In this document: positions 1 through 8,227 of the stretch, in pieces
How positions within the stretch are numbered: the stretch's first letter is position 1
Layout: each line of letters begins with the position of its first letter
Virus record (IMG/VR): IMGVR_UViG_3300000553_000080
Location: 1-44,447 of that record
Strand: one strand, 5' to 3'
Source of the DNA: a virus
DNA length: 44,447 bases
Notes under the pieces: generated by a model
Databases searched by the model: none
What the model saw: the letters and a program-made list of their open reading frames with translations, nothing else
What the model was told of the DNA's origin: nothing
Position numbers and translations under genes: made by a program

Positions 1-1068
1 ACGGCTCCGTTTCGCCCGCGGCTCCAACTCATTGAAGGGCATCGCGTCGGCACCCCGCCGAACATGGCCGGGGAAGAAGGCCGAACCATTATTGACGGCG
101 TGACGATTGATTCCAAGGGCCGGCCAACCGGGTATTGGATGCAAACGGGCTTGGACATGGAGACGTACACATGGGTTGACGCCGCCAATGTGATTCACGT
201 GTTTGAGCCTACTCGCGTGTCAATGTATCGGGGGATAACTCATTTCTACGCCGTGCTGAATCTGATGCACGACATGGACGATTTAGCCCGGTGGGAAATG
301 GCCAAGGCGAAAGAGGCGGCGGACACAACGGCCATCATCAAAACGCCAACGGGAGAAGTACTCGACGAGGCAGCGCAGTTTGACGCGAATCAGGAAAACT
401 TGGATGCCCTGACGACCTACAATCTAGGCGCGCAAAACCCGCTGACGGAGTATTACCAGCGCGTCTTTGGACCAACCAAGAAGGTGATGAAGATTGGCGA
501 CGAGTACGATGTACCGACGCCGAACAATCCGACCGCATCGCAGCAATGGTATTGGCGCTACATTGCCGAACAGATTTGCAATGGCGTTGGTATCGCCATC
601 ATTCTGATTTACCCCGAATCAATTCAGGGGACAGTTTATCGCGGCATTCTCGATAAGCAGAATTCGCAGTTTCGCGCCCGCTCCGCCTTGCTCGCCTCGA
701 AGTTCAAACAGGTTTGGATTTACGTCATCAGCACTGGCTCGAGCCAAGATCGCCGGATTGCAAATAAGCCCCAAGATTGGACCAAGCTGGCAGTCCGCCC
801 GCCGCGTGCCGTCAATGTGGATGTTGGTCGCAACACTAGCGCGTTGCTGGCCGAATGGCGGGCCGGCAACCGGACCATGCAGTCTATCTGCGGCGAAATG
901 GGCGATGACTGGATGGAAACGCTGCGGCAAAAGGCGCGGGAACTCAAAGCTCTGAAAGCCGTGGCGGTTGAATTTTCGTTGGACCCTAATGACATGACCG
1001 ATTTGCTCGCGCCGCCAGCGCAGCCGATAAGCGTCTCCTCGACTCCCCCGGCAAATCCGCCGCGTTGA
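1..1068 (+). CDS. Portal protein, C-terminal part (cut by window edge)
   Basis: This is the dodecameric portal of the lambda gpB-like family, the channel through which DNA enters and leaves the head. The frame is open from base 1 and continues the gene starting at 43166; joined across the circular overlap, the protein is 515 residues, a normal length for this family. The part here holds the central region (GYWMQ, VIHVFEPTRVSMYRGITHF, then an acidic and basic helix after DMDDLARWEMAKAKEAADT) and a variable, Pro-rich tail. The ATG at 64 is only an internal methionine. It lies between the 136-residue protein upstream and the protease-capsid fusion downstream, the standard head-gene order. The family call rests on motif style and position. 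Confidence 0.85.
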   Translation, partial: TAPFRPRLQLIEGHRVGTPPNMAGEEGRTIIDGVTIDSKGRPTGYWMQTGLDMETYTWVDAANVIHVFEPTRVSMYRGITHFYAVLNLMHDMDDLARWEMAKAKEAADTTAIIKTPTGEVLDEAAQFDANQENLDALTTYNLGAQNPLTEYYQRVFGPTKKVMKIGDEYDVPTPNNPTASQQWYWRYIAEQICNGVGIAIILIYPESIQGTVYRGILDKQNSQFRARSALLASKFKQVWIYVISTGSSQDRRIANKPQDWTKLAVRPPRAVNVDVGRNTSALLAEWRAGNRTMQSICGEMGDDWMETLRQKARELKALKAVAVEFSLDPNDMTDLLAPPAQPISVSSTPPANPPR

Positions 1069-1086
1069 AAAGTTGACGTTCACCCC
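1068..1086 (+). repeat. Dispersed gene-junction element, copy A
   Basis: AAAAGTTGACGTTCACCCC begins on the last base of the portal stop codon and ends 9 nt before the ATG of the protease-capsid gene. It is identical over 19 nt to 9359-9377 and related to 39888-39905 and 42732-42748. TTGACG looks like a -35 box, but no -10 follows at 17 nt. Confidence 0.75.
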
Positions 1087-1095
1087 CTAGTAGCG

Positions 1096-3279
1096 ATGCC
1101 AAATAATTACAAATGGTTCACGGTCAAGAATGCGGCGACTACCGAGGCGACCGACATAATGATCTATGACAAGATCGGCAAGACTTGGGTAGGTGATGAC
1201 GGCATCGCCGCAAAAGACTTCGCGGCTGCGTTGAAAGACATCCCGGTAAATAATGAAATCCTCGTTCATATCAATTCCCGTGGCGGCAACGTATGGGACG
1301 GCGTGGCGATTTACGGGATGCTGCAAGGTCGGAAAAATAAAGTGACCTGTCAGGTTGAAGGCGTGGCAGCTTCCATCGCGGCAATCATCGCTTGCGCTGG
1401 TAAGAAAACGGTTTTTCTGAATGGGGCGCTGGGAATGATTCATCCGCCATCCGCCTTGCCGCAAGACTCCATGAATGCCAGCGATTGCCGCGATCTGGCG
1501 GATAAGCTGGATGTTCACGCGCAGTCTATCGCTTCCATCTTGGCGGAGAAAACGGGAAAAACTCAGGCGCAATGTCTGGCGAAGATGAATGAAGGCGAGA
1601 CATGGATGTCTGCTGACGATGCAGTCGCATTCGGTCTGTGTAACGAAATCTCCGGCGTAACCGCCACTGCTTTTCTGAATGAAGCCAAAGCATTCGACTT
1701 TTCCAATTTCGGCAAGACACCGGATAAGCTCAAAAATATACCCGTCGTCAGCGACGACAAAACCAAAAACACAACCATGAAAAAAGAACAAGTAATTGCA
1801 TTCTTGAAAGAGAATGGCTTTGTCGTCGCCGATGATGCGAGCGATGAAGTTATCAACGCAACCCTCAAGCTGGTGAGTGCCAAGCTGAAAGTTCCTCCCG
1901 CTGCGCCGCCGCCTCCCGAGGCGGTGGATAATGCCGCGCTGAAATCGCAGCTTGATTTGATCACGGCGCAGATGACGGAACAAAAAAAGATGCGCATTGA
2001 AAATGCCGTGGCTGATTTGGTCACTAATTGCCAAGTCTCTGCCGAGGAAGCTCCAAAAGCGGTGCTGCGGGCGGTCGCTGACGAAACCTACCTTGCCGAG
2101 TTGCAGGCGCGTCCGCAGGTATTGCCGGGCGCTCCGGGATTGATTGGCAGTCCGGCAGTCATCACCAAAGACGTTTCTATCCGCAATGCCCTCAAGGAAT
2201 TGAACCTTGGGGTGTGCAACAAATCCGGGGAACATGCTTTTGGTACGGCAGTGGACCGCAGCCAAAAAGTGTCTTTGGTTTATGCCGAATCGCGCGACAA
2301 GATTCTGCCCGTGTTGAATGCGGCGGCGGTCAACACCATTGACGTGGGTTTGAAGCGCGTGTTGATCATGCAGGAAACCGTCCGCGACTTCGCTACGCGC
2401 GTTCTCCCGGCCCGGTTGTTCGCCACGATCTTCGGCAATGTGCCGTTGCAAGGTACCGACACGGTAGTGGTGCCTTACTACCCGTTGCAAGCCGCGGCCA
2501 GTCTGGATTTTGTGGATGGTGATGGCACGGGGGGTACCGGCTACCAATTTGGTCAGGGCACCAACACGAATAGCAAGACGATCACGGTCAACAAACGGAA
2601 ATTTCAACCGTTGGATTATTCGTCCAACACGTTCCGCCGGCAGCCGTACTTTGATTCGGTTCGCCTTGGGAAAATCAATGCGGAAAAACTCGGCGTGGAC
2701 ATCCTGCTTGATTTGCTGACGGTCTTCACTCCGGCAAACTTTCCGACCATTGCGCAGGCCGACCCCGCGTTCAACCCGAATTTGAACATGGCGGCGGGTG
2801 GCTACGACAGCAACCAGATCAAAGATTTGGAAACGGTGGCCACGAACTTGAATTGGCCAGACGGGGGCCGCGCGTTAATCGTCGGGACCACGCTGGATAA
2901 TGTGTTGGCCAAAGACCCGACCTACAAACTGGCGTTGAACATCGGTACCACCAGCGTGATTCAGGATGCGCAGTTCCCGAAACTGTCCGGCTTCGATTAC
3001 GCCAAGATGCCGGCATTCCCGGCCAATGGTTGTAATTTGCAAGGCATCATCGCCTTTGCTTCGGCGCTGGCGTCGGCGTTCGCACCCATTGACCCGGCGG
3101 CGGGTGTGCGGCAGCAATTGGTTTCGTATGACATCGCGACGGATTTGACGACGGGCATCAGCTTCAACCATCGCCATTGGGGTCTCGCACAGGCCGACCG
3201 CGACTTTGAAGTCATTGAGTCCGCCTATGGCTACGCGCCGATTCTGGCCCGGGCAGCGCAGTTGCTCACGCATCCGTAA
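1096..3279 (+). CDS. Head maturation protease / scaffold / major capsid fusion protein
   Basis: A 727-residue polyprotein. Residues 1-190 are a ClpP/S14-type serine protease: INSRGGNVWDGVAIYG near residue 58, catalytic Ser93 in GVAASIAA and His116 in GMIHPPS. Residues about 228-350 are charged and helical, like a scaffold or delta domain, with a Pro-rich patch (PPAAPPPPEA). Residues about 355-727 have the length and composition of an HK97-fold capsid subunit, and no other gene here is a better capsid candidate. Protease, scaffold and coat are separate genes in most phages; here there is no stop between them. An ATG at 1777 (residue 228) has the same leader style as neighbouring genes and may give a separate scaffold-coat product. 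The protease call is firm. The coat call rests on position and size. Confidence 0.8.
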   Translation: MPNNYKWFTVKNAATTEATDIMIYDKIGKTWVGDDGIAAKDFAAALKDIPVNNEILVHINSRGGNVWDGVAIYGMLQGRKNKVTCQVEGVAASIAAIIACAGKKTVFLNGALGMIHPPSALPQDSMNASDCRDLADKLDVHAQSIASILAEKTGKTQAQCLAKMNEGETWMSADDAVAFGLCNEISGVTATAFLNEAKAFDFSNFGKTPDKLKNIPVVSDDKTKNTTMKKEQVIAFLKENGFVVADDASDEVINATLKLVSAKLKVPPAAPPPPEAVDNAALKSQLDLITAQMTEQKKMRIENAVADLVTNCQVSAEEAPKAVLRAVADETYLAELQARPQVLPGAPGLIGSPAVITKDVSIRNALKELNLGVCNKSGEHAFGTAVDRSQKVSLVYAESRDKILPVLNAAAVNTIDVGLKRVLIMQETVRDFATRVLPARLFATIFGNVPLQGTDTVVVPYYPLQAAASLDFVDGDGTGGTGYQFGQGTNTNSKTITVNKRKFQPLDYSSNTFRRQPYFDSVRLGKINAEKLGVDILLDLLTVFTPANFPTIAQADPAFNPNLNMAAGGYDSNQIKDLETVATNLNWPDGGRALIVGTTLDNVLAKDPTYKLALNIGTTSVIQDAQFPKLSGFDYAKMPAFPANGCNLQGIIAFASALASAFAPIDPAAGVRQQLVSYDIATDLTTGISFNHRHWGLAQADRDFEVIESAYGYAPILARAAQLLTHP
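1777..3279 (+). other. Probable internal translation start giving scaffold-capsid alone (500 residues)
   Basis: ATG 1777 is in frame with the 727-residue gene and begins MKKEQVIAFLKENGF. Its leader, AAAAACACAACCATGAAAAA, closely resembles the true start at 3979 (AAAACACACCATGAAAAC) and at 11451 (AAAAACACCATGAAAAAT). It falls exactly at the linker between the protease and the helical domain. This would parallel lambda, where the Nu3 scaffold starts inside the protease gene C. The start is inferred, not shown. Confidence 0.5.
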
Positions 3280-3351
3280 TGGCAGTGGTTTCATCCTACC
3301 CCTGACCTTAACCGGCGGGGGCAGACGTGGAATCAAAACACCAATAAAAAT

Positions 3352-3948
3352 ATGCGCCTTTCTATTCTATTAGTCCGCAATCACGGGGAAGAATTATTTA
3401 CCCTGCTGGCTGGCCCGGAAGTGCCAATCGCTACGCAAGAACACATCATGCGGGAGCATTTGATTCTGGGCAACGTACACCCGGAGGTAGCGGAGATTCA
3501 GCGATGGGAGCCGGACTACAACATTTTCCGCTCGCAGAAATTTGTCAAACCAGAGGATGCCAAGGCGGCTTTGGATAAAGTCAAAGCCGATCAGGCCGCG
3601 CATCAAAAGTTGATGGATAATCCGGCGCTGGCGGCGAAGCTCAAAAAGGCGGCGGACAAGAAAGCGGCGGACGAACTCGCGGCCAACAATAAGAAAAAAC
3701 ATGAGCAAGTAACCGATGAAGCGGCGAAGGCAAAGAAAGCCGCCGATGAACTTGCGGCCATAAATGTTGAGGCACACCAAAAGGCAACCCTCGAAATGGC
3801 ACAGCGCCGGGCGAAAGCGGACTTAGCCCTAGCGGAAATGGCCGGGGAAAAGGTGGCAGTAATCAATGAGGAAATCGCTTCTTTGCCGGTGGTCCCGCCG
3901 TTGGAAGTTACGGCTCCCGTTCCGCCGCCTGCCGGCTCTGATTTGTAA
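3352..3948 (+). CDS. Ala/Lys-rich coiled-coil structural protein, unknown
   Basis: A 198-residue protein. Residues 1-65 are mixed and possibly folded (MRLSILLVRNHGEELFTLL...). Residues about 66-170 are almost pure Ala/Lys/Glu with heptad-like spacing (KAADKKAADELAANNKKKHE and a second, related AKKAADELAAI block), predicting a long coiled coil. The tail is Pro-rich. It sits directly after the capsid gene, where head completion or decoration proteins are usual, but no family is recognised. The leader is A-rich (CACCAATAAAAATATG) with no Shine-Dalgarno. Confidence 0.65.
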   Translation: MRLSILLVRNHGEELFTLLAGPEVPIATQEHIMREHLILGNVHPEVAEIQRWEPDYNIFRSQKFVKPEDAKAALDKVKADQAAHQKLMDNPALAAKLKKAADKKAADELAANNKKKHEQVTDEAAKAKKAADELAAINVEAHQKATLEMAQRRAKADLALAEMAGEKVAVINEEIASLPVVPPLEVTAPVPPPAGSDL

Positions 3949-3978
3949 GTCAAAAAAAACACACCATAAAAACACACC

Positions 3979-4419
3979 ATGAAAACGATCAATAAACTCA
4001 TCATTGTCTGCGCGGCGCTTTTGGTTGCGTCGGTCACTACCAGTACCGCCCAGACATTGGCTTATGCCGGGACGCTTAACGGGGGAACGAATACGGTTTC
4101 GGCCCTGACGACCAATAGCTATCAGAACATTACGATTAACTATTCCAAATGGTTTTCTTTTCAGCCGGAATTCGCGGTGTTCAATGGGGCCAATACGGGC
4201 GCAAGCAATGTTACGTTTGTGGTGCAAAACAGCGTAGATAGCGCGGTGTGGAATACCGTGACCAACTACGTTGTGGCCGGCAATGGAACGAACATTGTAG
4301 GGCCGGTGTTTGCGGTGGATTCAGGCGGTACGCTTTATTGGCGCGTGCAGGTGCAAAACACGAATACGGTGCCGCTGACGAATGTGGCGCTGCCGTTTGG
4401 GAAACGATCTGGCTTGTAA
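3979..4419 (+). CDS. Secreted beta-rich protein with Sec signal peptide, unknown
   Basis: A 146-residue protein starting with a textbook signal peptide: MKTINK, a hydrophobic core (LIIVCAALLVASV), and a cleavage-like TSTAQ at residues 21-25. The mature part is rich in Asn, Thr and Val (TYPE of sequence seen in beta-sandwich surface proteins). It lies between head genes and the tRNA. A signal peptide on a protein in this position is odd for a virion subunit. It could be a decoration-like protein exported to the envelope, or cargo. The start is supported by the leader AAACACACCATG, shared with other genes here. Confidence 0.6.
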   Translation: MKTINKLIIVCAALLVASVTTSTAQTLAYAGTLNGGTNTVSALTTNSYQNITINYSKWFSFQPEFAVFNGANTGASNVTFVVQNSVDSAVWNTVTNYVVAGNGTNIVGPVFAVDSGGTLYWRVQVQNTNTVPLTNVALPFGKRSGL

Positions 4420-4426
4420 CTTTAAT

Positions 4427-4503
4427 CGCGGGGTAGATCAGTCAGGTAGATCGTTCGGCTCATAACCGAAAGGCCGTTGGTTCGAATCCAACCCCCGCAA
4501 CCA
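4427..4503 (+). tRNA. tRNA-fMet (anticodon CAT), initiator-like
   Basis: A complete 77-nt cloverleaf. Acceptor CGCGGGG (4427-4433) pairs with CCCCGCA (4493-4499) except for C1 and A72, the mismatch that marks bacterial initiators. The D stem GATC/GATC has the A11:U24 pair, another initiator mark. The anticodon loop CTCATAA (4459-4465) carries CAT at 4461-4463. T stem and loop: GTTGG-TTCGAAT-CCAAC. Discriminator A and an encoded CCA end at 4503. The anticodon stem TTCGG/CCGAA has a C29:G41 pair where E. coli has the first of three G:C pairs. It is transcribed with the late genes, 8 nt before the spike gene. Confidence 0.93.
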
Positions 4504-4511
4504 ACCATCAC

Positions 4512-7500
4512 ATGAAATTCATCTTGGGATTCTGTCTGTGCGCCACTGCGGCATTTTCCGCAATGGCGCAAACCAATCAAATCACCGTCAACGTCGGCGG
4601 CAACTTTGGTTTGAAATACCCCAACTGGCCGGTGAGTTGGACTCCCTTGGCGACGCAGCGGACCACTGGCGGATTGTTCGTACCGAAAGCGACTTACACC
4701 GGCTACACGGGGACAAACTTTGTGGCGACATTCACCAATGTATTTGCCGGAGATTATTTGATTTGTCTGCCAAGTAGCAAAGCGCCGAATGCAGCTTTCG
4801 TTTCATTCCGGGTATCAGTGCTGACGAACACCATTGGCAATTGGGACGCCTCGAATCTTCCATATACTCCAGCGCCGGTGACGACCGATATTTACACGGC
4901 AGAACAGATCAATGCCTTGCTCGCCGGTTTGGTACTTACCAATGGAAGCGGTTCGACTAATAATGGGCCTAGCATTACAGCATGGCAGTCTTTCACAAAC
5001 GGCAGCGCCGGGTGGGCAAATTATTTGTTGGCTTCGGATTACGCGGCTGGCTGGGGAAATTTTAACACCAATATACTTGCATCGTTTGTTAGTACAACAG
5101 CGGGGGTAGCGGTTGTAACGACTTTGCAAGCGACGGCAATTTCACCTTCGCCGGCCTCCGGCGGTAGACTGAACCTCAATCTTGGCAGCGGTTCACTCAC
5201 GGGAAATTCGCTCTCGGTCGGCAGCGGGGTAGTTTCGGGCAGCTTGGTAGCGGGAAGCTTCACCGGAGATGGTTCCGGCCTCACCGGCACATTTACCGGA
5301 ATCCATTCTGGTAATGGCAGCGGTTTGACGGCATTGAGCGGCGGCGCCATTGTTGGCGCGATTCCGCCCGGGGCACTGCCGCCAGTTGCGATAACTAATA
5401 GCGCCGCAATGAGTCCAATCCGCGCTGCCGCGTGGCAGGTCAGTCAAAACCCATTTCCGAACCTGCTTGGCGCGGAGCCTCAATACGCCTACACCGCAAA
5501 ATATCCCCTTACCATTGCGCCGGACTTGCTGGGGAACCTGATTGTCAATCCCGACAATGACAGTATTCAGGGCCAGACTTTCGCTTTTTCTACTTTCACG
5601 CCGCCGCCGGGTACCACCAACATCCTGTTGAGCGCCGCCATCGCCAGTTTGGCGGGAACTCACAGCCTGAATTTTGGCGTGTCGTCAGTTACATACCAGA
5701 GTCTGGGCTATCAATCGTACTCAGTGGGAACCACGTTCCAAAACATTACGCAAAACGGAAGTCCGGCAGACAAAAACAGCTTGTTAATACAATGCACTGA
5801 CACCTCTGGAACTTTTATAATTTCAAACCTGTCAATGGTTTTTCAGCCGACCCCAACAAATGTGGCGATGTCCAATCCGTTCACGCGCTACGAGGTTTTG
5901 AAAAACAACATCTACCCCAATTTCGGGCCCGCTACGATTAGCGCCGGGGCAACCACCTCTTGGGAATACGCCCATCAACCGGGCAGCGCCGCCTTAAAAT
6001 TCACCACCACAAGCCCAGTGCTGACGTTGGAAGCATTTGTTGGCACTGCAAACAGCCGGATTTTTTACATTTACACAAATTCGACTTATTGCCAAACCGC
6101 TTCCTGTCCGTCAACCAATTCGTACCAATGGATAGACGTTGTCGGGCTGCCGACGAATAGCGTGAACGAAGTTGAAGTGGTGAGCGGCTCGTCCACTGCG
6201 CAGCAAAATGATTCGATTGTGGCGGTTCTGGTTCCCAAACAATTCACCGTTAGATTTTATGAATATCCCATCAGCCAGAAAATCTATCTGAATGGTGATT
6301 CTATTCTGGCGTCAGTTTCGGAAACGACCAACTTTTTGCGCACCACCCGCTCAGCCATTGAGCGATTAACGGAATACACGGTTCAAAACTCAACCAGCGG
6401 CGGGGCTGAACTGTGGAACGACATGGCCCGGATTGGCTCTCGGATGAGCGACATTGGCGCGTCTGGCCCCGCGATTATCTGGAACGAATTGGGATTTAAT
6501 GACTGGTATTACAATAGTTACGGCGGAACCAATGCGTTTTGCTTGGCCTACGGCCAATATCTGGACGCGGTGCATCTGGCGGCTCCGGGCGCCATCATCG
6601 TTGCGCAAACCCCCATTGGCTCACTTCTGGATGGTACCACAGTGGGTGGCTATACTTTGGAGCAGTATCGCCAGTCAATTCGCAATGCAGCGTTTACGAG
6701 ACCGTGGGTGAATCTGGTCGAAGGTTCCACTTTGTTTCAAACGAATAATCTTAATCCTGACGGCATTCACCCCAGTCCGAACGGCGCGACACAATACGGC
6801 AAACGGATCGCGCTTTGGATCTTCAACAACTCGGTTCAGACCAATGGGCCAATTTTCAACTACGCCGGCACGTTCACCGGCAACGGCGGCGGCCTGACCA
6901 ATGTAAACGGGGGAGCCATCACCGGCACGGTGCCATTGATTGCCTTGCCGGTGGGCGTGGTGACGAACAACGCGACGGGGTTGACCCTCACCGGCACATT
7001 TACCGGAATCCATTCTGGTAATACCGACGCGACAACCAATGGCAACCGGCTTTCGCAGTTCTTCGGCAGCGGAACATCTCTGACCTACATCGCACAAGCC
7101 GGCGACATCCTTTTGGTGTATGGCCTTGATTACAACCCAGTCATCACCAATTTCAACGATGGTGTCAGCACATTTTATGGCGTGACGACGAACAACACCG
7201 GAGGCGCTTATTCGTTTTACTATGGGTACGCCTACGCAACCAATCTGTCGTCTGGCACTCGAACCATTACCATGCAGGAATCTGGCGCTGGTGGCTCGCC
7301 CACTATATTTGCCATTGTGGTTCATGGGTATAGCGTGTTGGCGACCAACACGATGACCACCAATGCTTATACCATTCCGGTCGTCGGTAGCGGTTCGTTT
7401 TTGCTGACCACCTCGTTTCAGAGATACGGTGCTTATGGCGTTCCTTCACAGCCCTGCATGGATAGCTTCAATCAACCCAAATACGTTTGGAATGCCCAAG

Positions 7501-7631
7501 CAACCTCTACTTATTGGTCAACACTGAATGCTTGGCCGCAAACTTTTGCGGGGACGAATTATATTCGGTATGCCGCGCCAGCCGGCGGTTACAACGAAGC
7601 AATTCCCCAGATGACCTACCTTTTGAAATAA
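4512..7631 (+). CDS. Secreted spike/adhesin with SGNH esterase domain
   Basis: A 1039-residue protein. A Sec signal peptide (MKFILGFCLCATAAFSAMAQ) is followed by beta-rich Thr/Gly/Ser sequence. Two GTFTG-type repeat blocks near residues 255-300 and 780-838 share a 36-nt identical DNA stretch. Between them is an SGNH/GDSL hydrolase: block I GDS at residues 595-597 (Ser597), GFND at 661-664 (Asn663) and DGIH at 750-753 (Asp750, His753). Such domains deacetylate or de-esterify surface glycans. The protein is likely a receptor-binding or depolymerising spike. The signal peptide is unusual for a tail fibre and leaves a secreted adhesin possible. The leader AACCATCACATGAAA is identical to that at 22029. 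Confidence 0.8.
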   Translation: MKFILGFCLCATAAFSAMAQTNQITVNVGGNFGLKYPNWPVSWTPLATQRTTGGLFVPKATYTGYTGTNFVATFTNVFAGDYLICLPSSKAPNAAFVSFRVSVLTNTIGNWDASNLPYTPAPVTTDIYTAEQINALLAGLVLTNGSGSTNNGPSITAWQSFTNGSAGWANYLLASDYAAGWGNFNTNILASFVSTTAGVAVVTTLQATAISPSPASGGRLNLNLGSGSLTGNSLSVGSGVVSGSLVAGSFTGDGSGLTGTFTGIHSGNGSGLTALSGGAIVGAIPPGALPPVAITNSAAMSPIRAAAWQVSQNPFPNLLGAEPQYAYTAKYPLTIAPDLLGNLIVNPDNDSIQGQTFAFSTFTPPPGTTNILLSAAIASLAGTHSLNFGVSSVTYQSLGYQSYSVGTTFQNITQNGSPADKNSLLIQCTDTSGTFIISNLSMVFQPTPTNVAMSNPFTRYEVLKNNIYPNFGPATISAGATTSWEYAHQPGSAALKFTTTSPVLTLEAFVGTANSRIFYIYTNSTYCQTASCPSTNSYQWIDVVGLPTNSVNEVEVVSGSSTAQQNDSIVAVLVPKQFTVRFYEYPISQKIYLNGDSILASVSETTNFLRTTRSAIERLTEYTVQNSTSGGAELWNDMARIGSRMSDIGASGPAIIWNELGFNDWYYNSYGGTNAFCLAYGQYLDAVHLAAPGAIIVAQTPIGSLLDGTTVGGYTLEQYRQSIRNAAFTRPWVNLVEGSTLFQTNNLNPDGIHPSPNGATQYGKRIALWIFNNSVQTNGPIFNYAGTFTGNGGGLTNVNGGAITGTVPLIALPVGVVTNNATGLTLTGTFTGIHSGNTDATTNGNRLSQFFGSGTSLTYIAQAGDILLVYGLDYNPVITNFNDGVSTFYGVTTNNTGGAYSFYYGYAYATNLSSGTRTITMQESGAGGSPTIFAIVVHGYSVLATNTMTTNAYTIPVVGSGSFLLTTSFQRYGAYGVPSQPCMDSFNQPKYVWNAQATSTYWSTLNAWPQTFAGTNYIRYAAPAGGYNEAIPQMTYLLK
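5280..5315 (+). repeat. 36-nt direct repeat in spike gene, copy 1
   Basis: Identical to 6987-7022. It encodes LTGTFTGIHSGN in both places, on either side of the esterase region. This repeat style is common in long verrucomicrobial and phage adhesins. Recombination between copies would delete the esterase domain in frame (separation 1707 nt, divisible by three). Confidence 0.9.
6987..7022 (+). repeat. 36-nt direct repeat in spike gene, copy 2
   Basis: Second identical copy of 5280-5315, after the SGNH domain and before the C-terminal beta-rich region. Confidence 0.9.
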
Positions 7632-7658
7632 TTCAACCTGTAACAAGGTGTTTCTAAA

Positions 7659-7850
7659 ATGAACGACCACACCAAAAACATTATTGGCAGCGTAACGAGC
7701 GGAGCCGGATTTCTGGGCGGGATCACACTCAAGTCGGCGAATGATTGGGCGGCGCTAGCGTGTTCGGTGTTCGGCACCGTCGCGGCCACCCTAACCATCG
7801 CCAGTATCGTCTATGGCTGGTGGAATAAACGGAAACACAAAAAAAAATAA
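7659..7850 (+). CDS. Small membrane protein, holin candidate
   Basis: 63 residues with two hydrophobic stretches (about residues 9-24 and 29-52) and a strongly basic end (WNKRKHKKK). Size, topology and the adjacent second membrane protein and lipoproteins fit a class II holin that would open the inner membrane at lysis. No specific holin family is recognised. It ends 1 nt before the next start. Confidence 0.55.
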   Translation: MNDHTKNIIGSVTSGAGFLGGITLKSANDWAALACSVFGTVAATLTIASIVYGWWNKRKHKKK

Positions 7851-7851
7851 C

Positions 7852-8223
7852 ATGGAACTCATCAATCAATCGGCGGGCGAATTATTCGTCGGGCTAAAAA
7901 ACAATCCGGCCTGCCTCATTCTTTGGCTGGCGCTGAACTTGTTGGGCGTGGTGCTCCAGCAAACAAATTTCTGGCCCAATGTCTGGAACAAATACATTCC
8001 CCTGCTTTTGCTGATGCTGGGAATGGCGCTCGCGCCCGCGCTGATTCCGGTCACGATCCTGCCGTCGGCGCAACCCAATCCGCGCCTGTTGCTGGTGGTG
8101 CTGGGATTTATTTTTGGCGTGGTCGCGTGGCTGGTGCATAGCTATCCGCTCCAGTGGGCACTGAAAAAGTTTCTGCCGGGAGTGCCGGCGGACGTGGTCA
8201 ACAACAACAATCAAATCAAATAA
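7852..8223 (+). CDS. Multi-pass membrane protein, holin/antiholin candidate
   Basis: 123 residues. Three or four hydrophobic segments are visible: CLILWLALNLLGVVL (about 22-36), YIPLLLLMLGMALAPALI (about 47-64) and LLLVVLGFIFGVVAWLV (about 77-93). The tail is hydrophilic (PADVVNNNNQIK). The start at 7852 is chosen because it follows the stop of 7659-7850 directly and has the leader AAAAAAAATAACATG; an in-frame upstream ATG at 7813 lies inside the previous gene. It may act with that gene in lysis timing. Confidence 0.6.
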   Translation: MELINQSAGELFVGLKNNPACLILWLALNLLGVVLQQTNFWPNVWNKYIPLLLLMLGMALAPALIPVTILPSAQPNPRLLLVVLGFIFGVVAWLVHSYPLQWALKKFLPGVPADVVNNNNQIK

Positions 8224-8227
8224 AAAT

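Noticed and set aside
1-802. True direct terminal repeat
   Set aside because: The repeat boundaries fall arbitrarily inside the portal gene, and the gpA-type terminase suggests cos packaging.
1087-2607. Long minus-strand open frame (506 codons) opposite the protease-capsid gene
   Set aside because: It is a shadow of a firmly supported coding strand. Its His/Arg/Phe-rich composition has no domains, and it lies against the operon direction.
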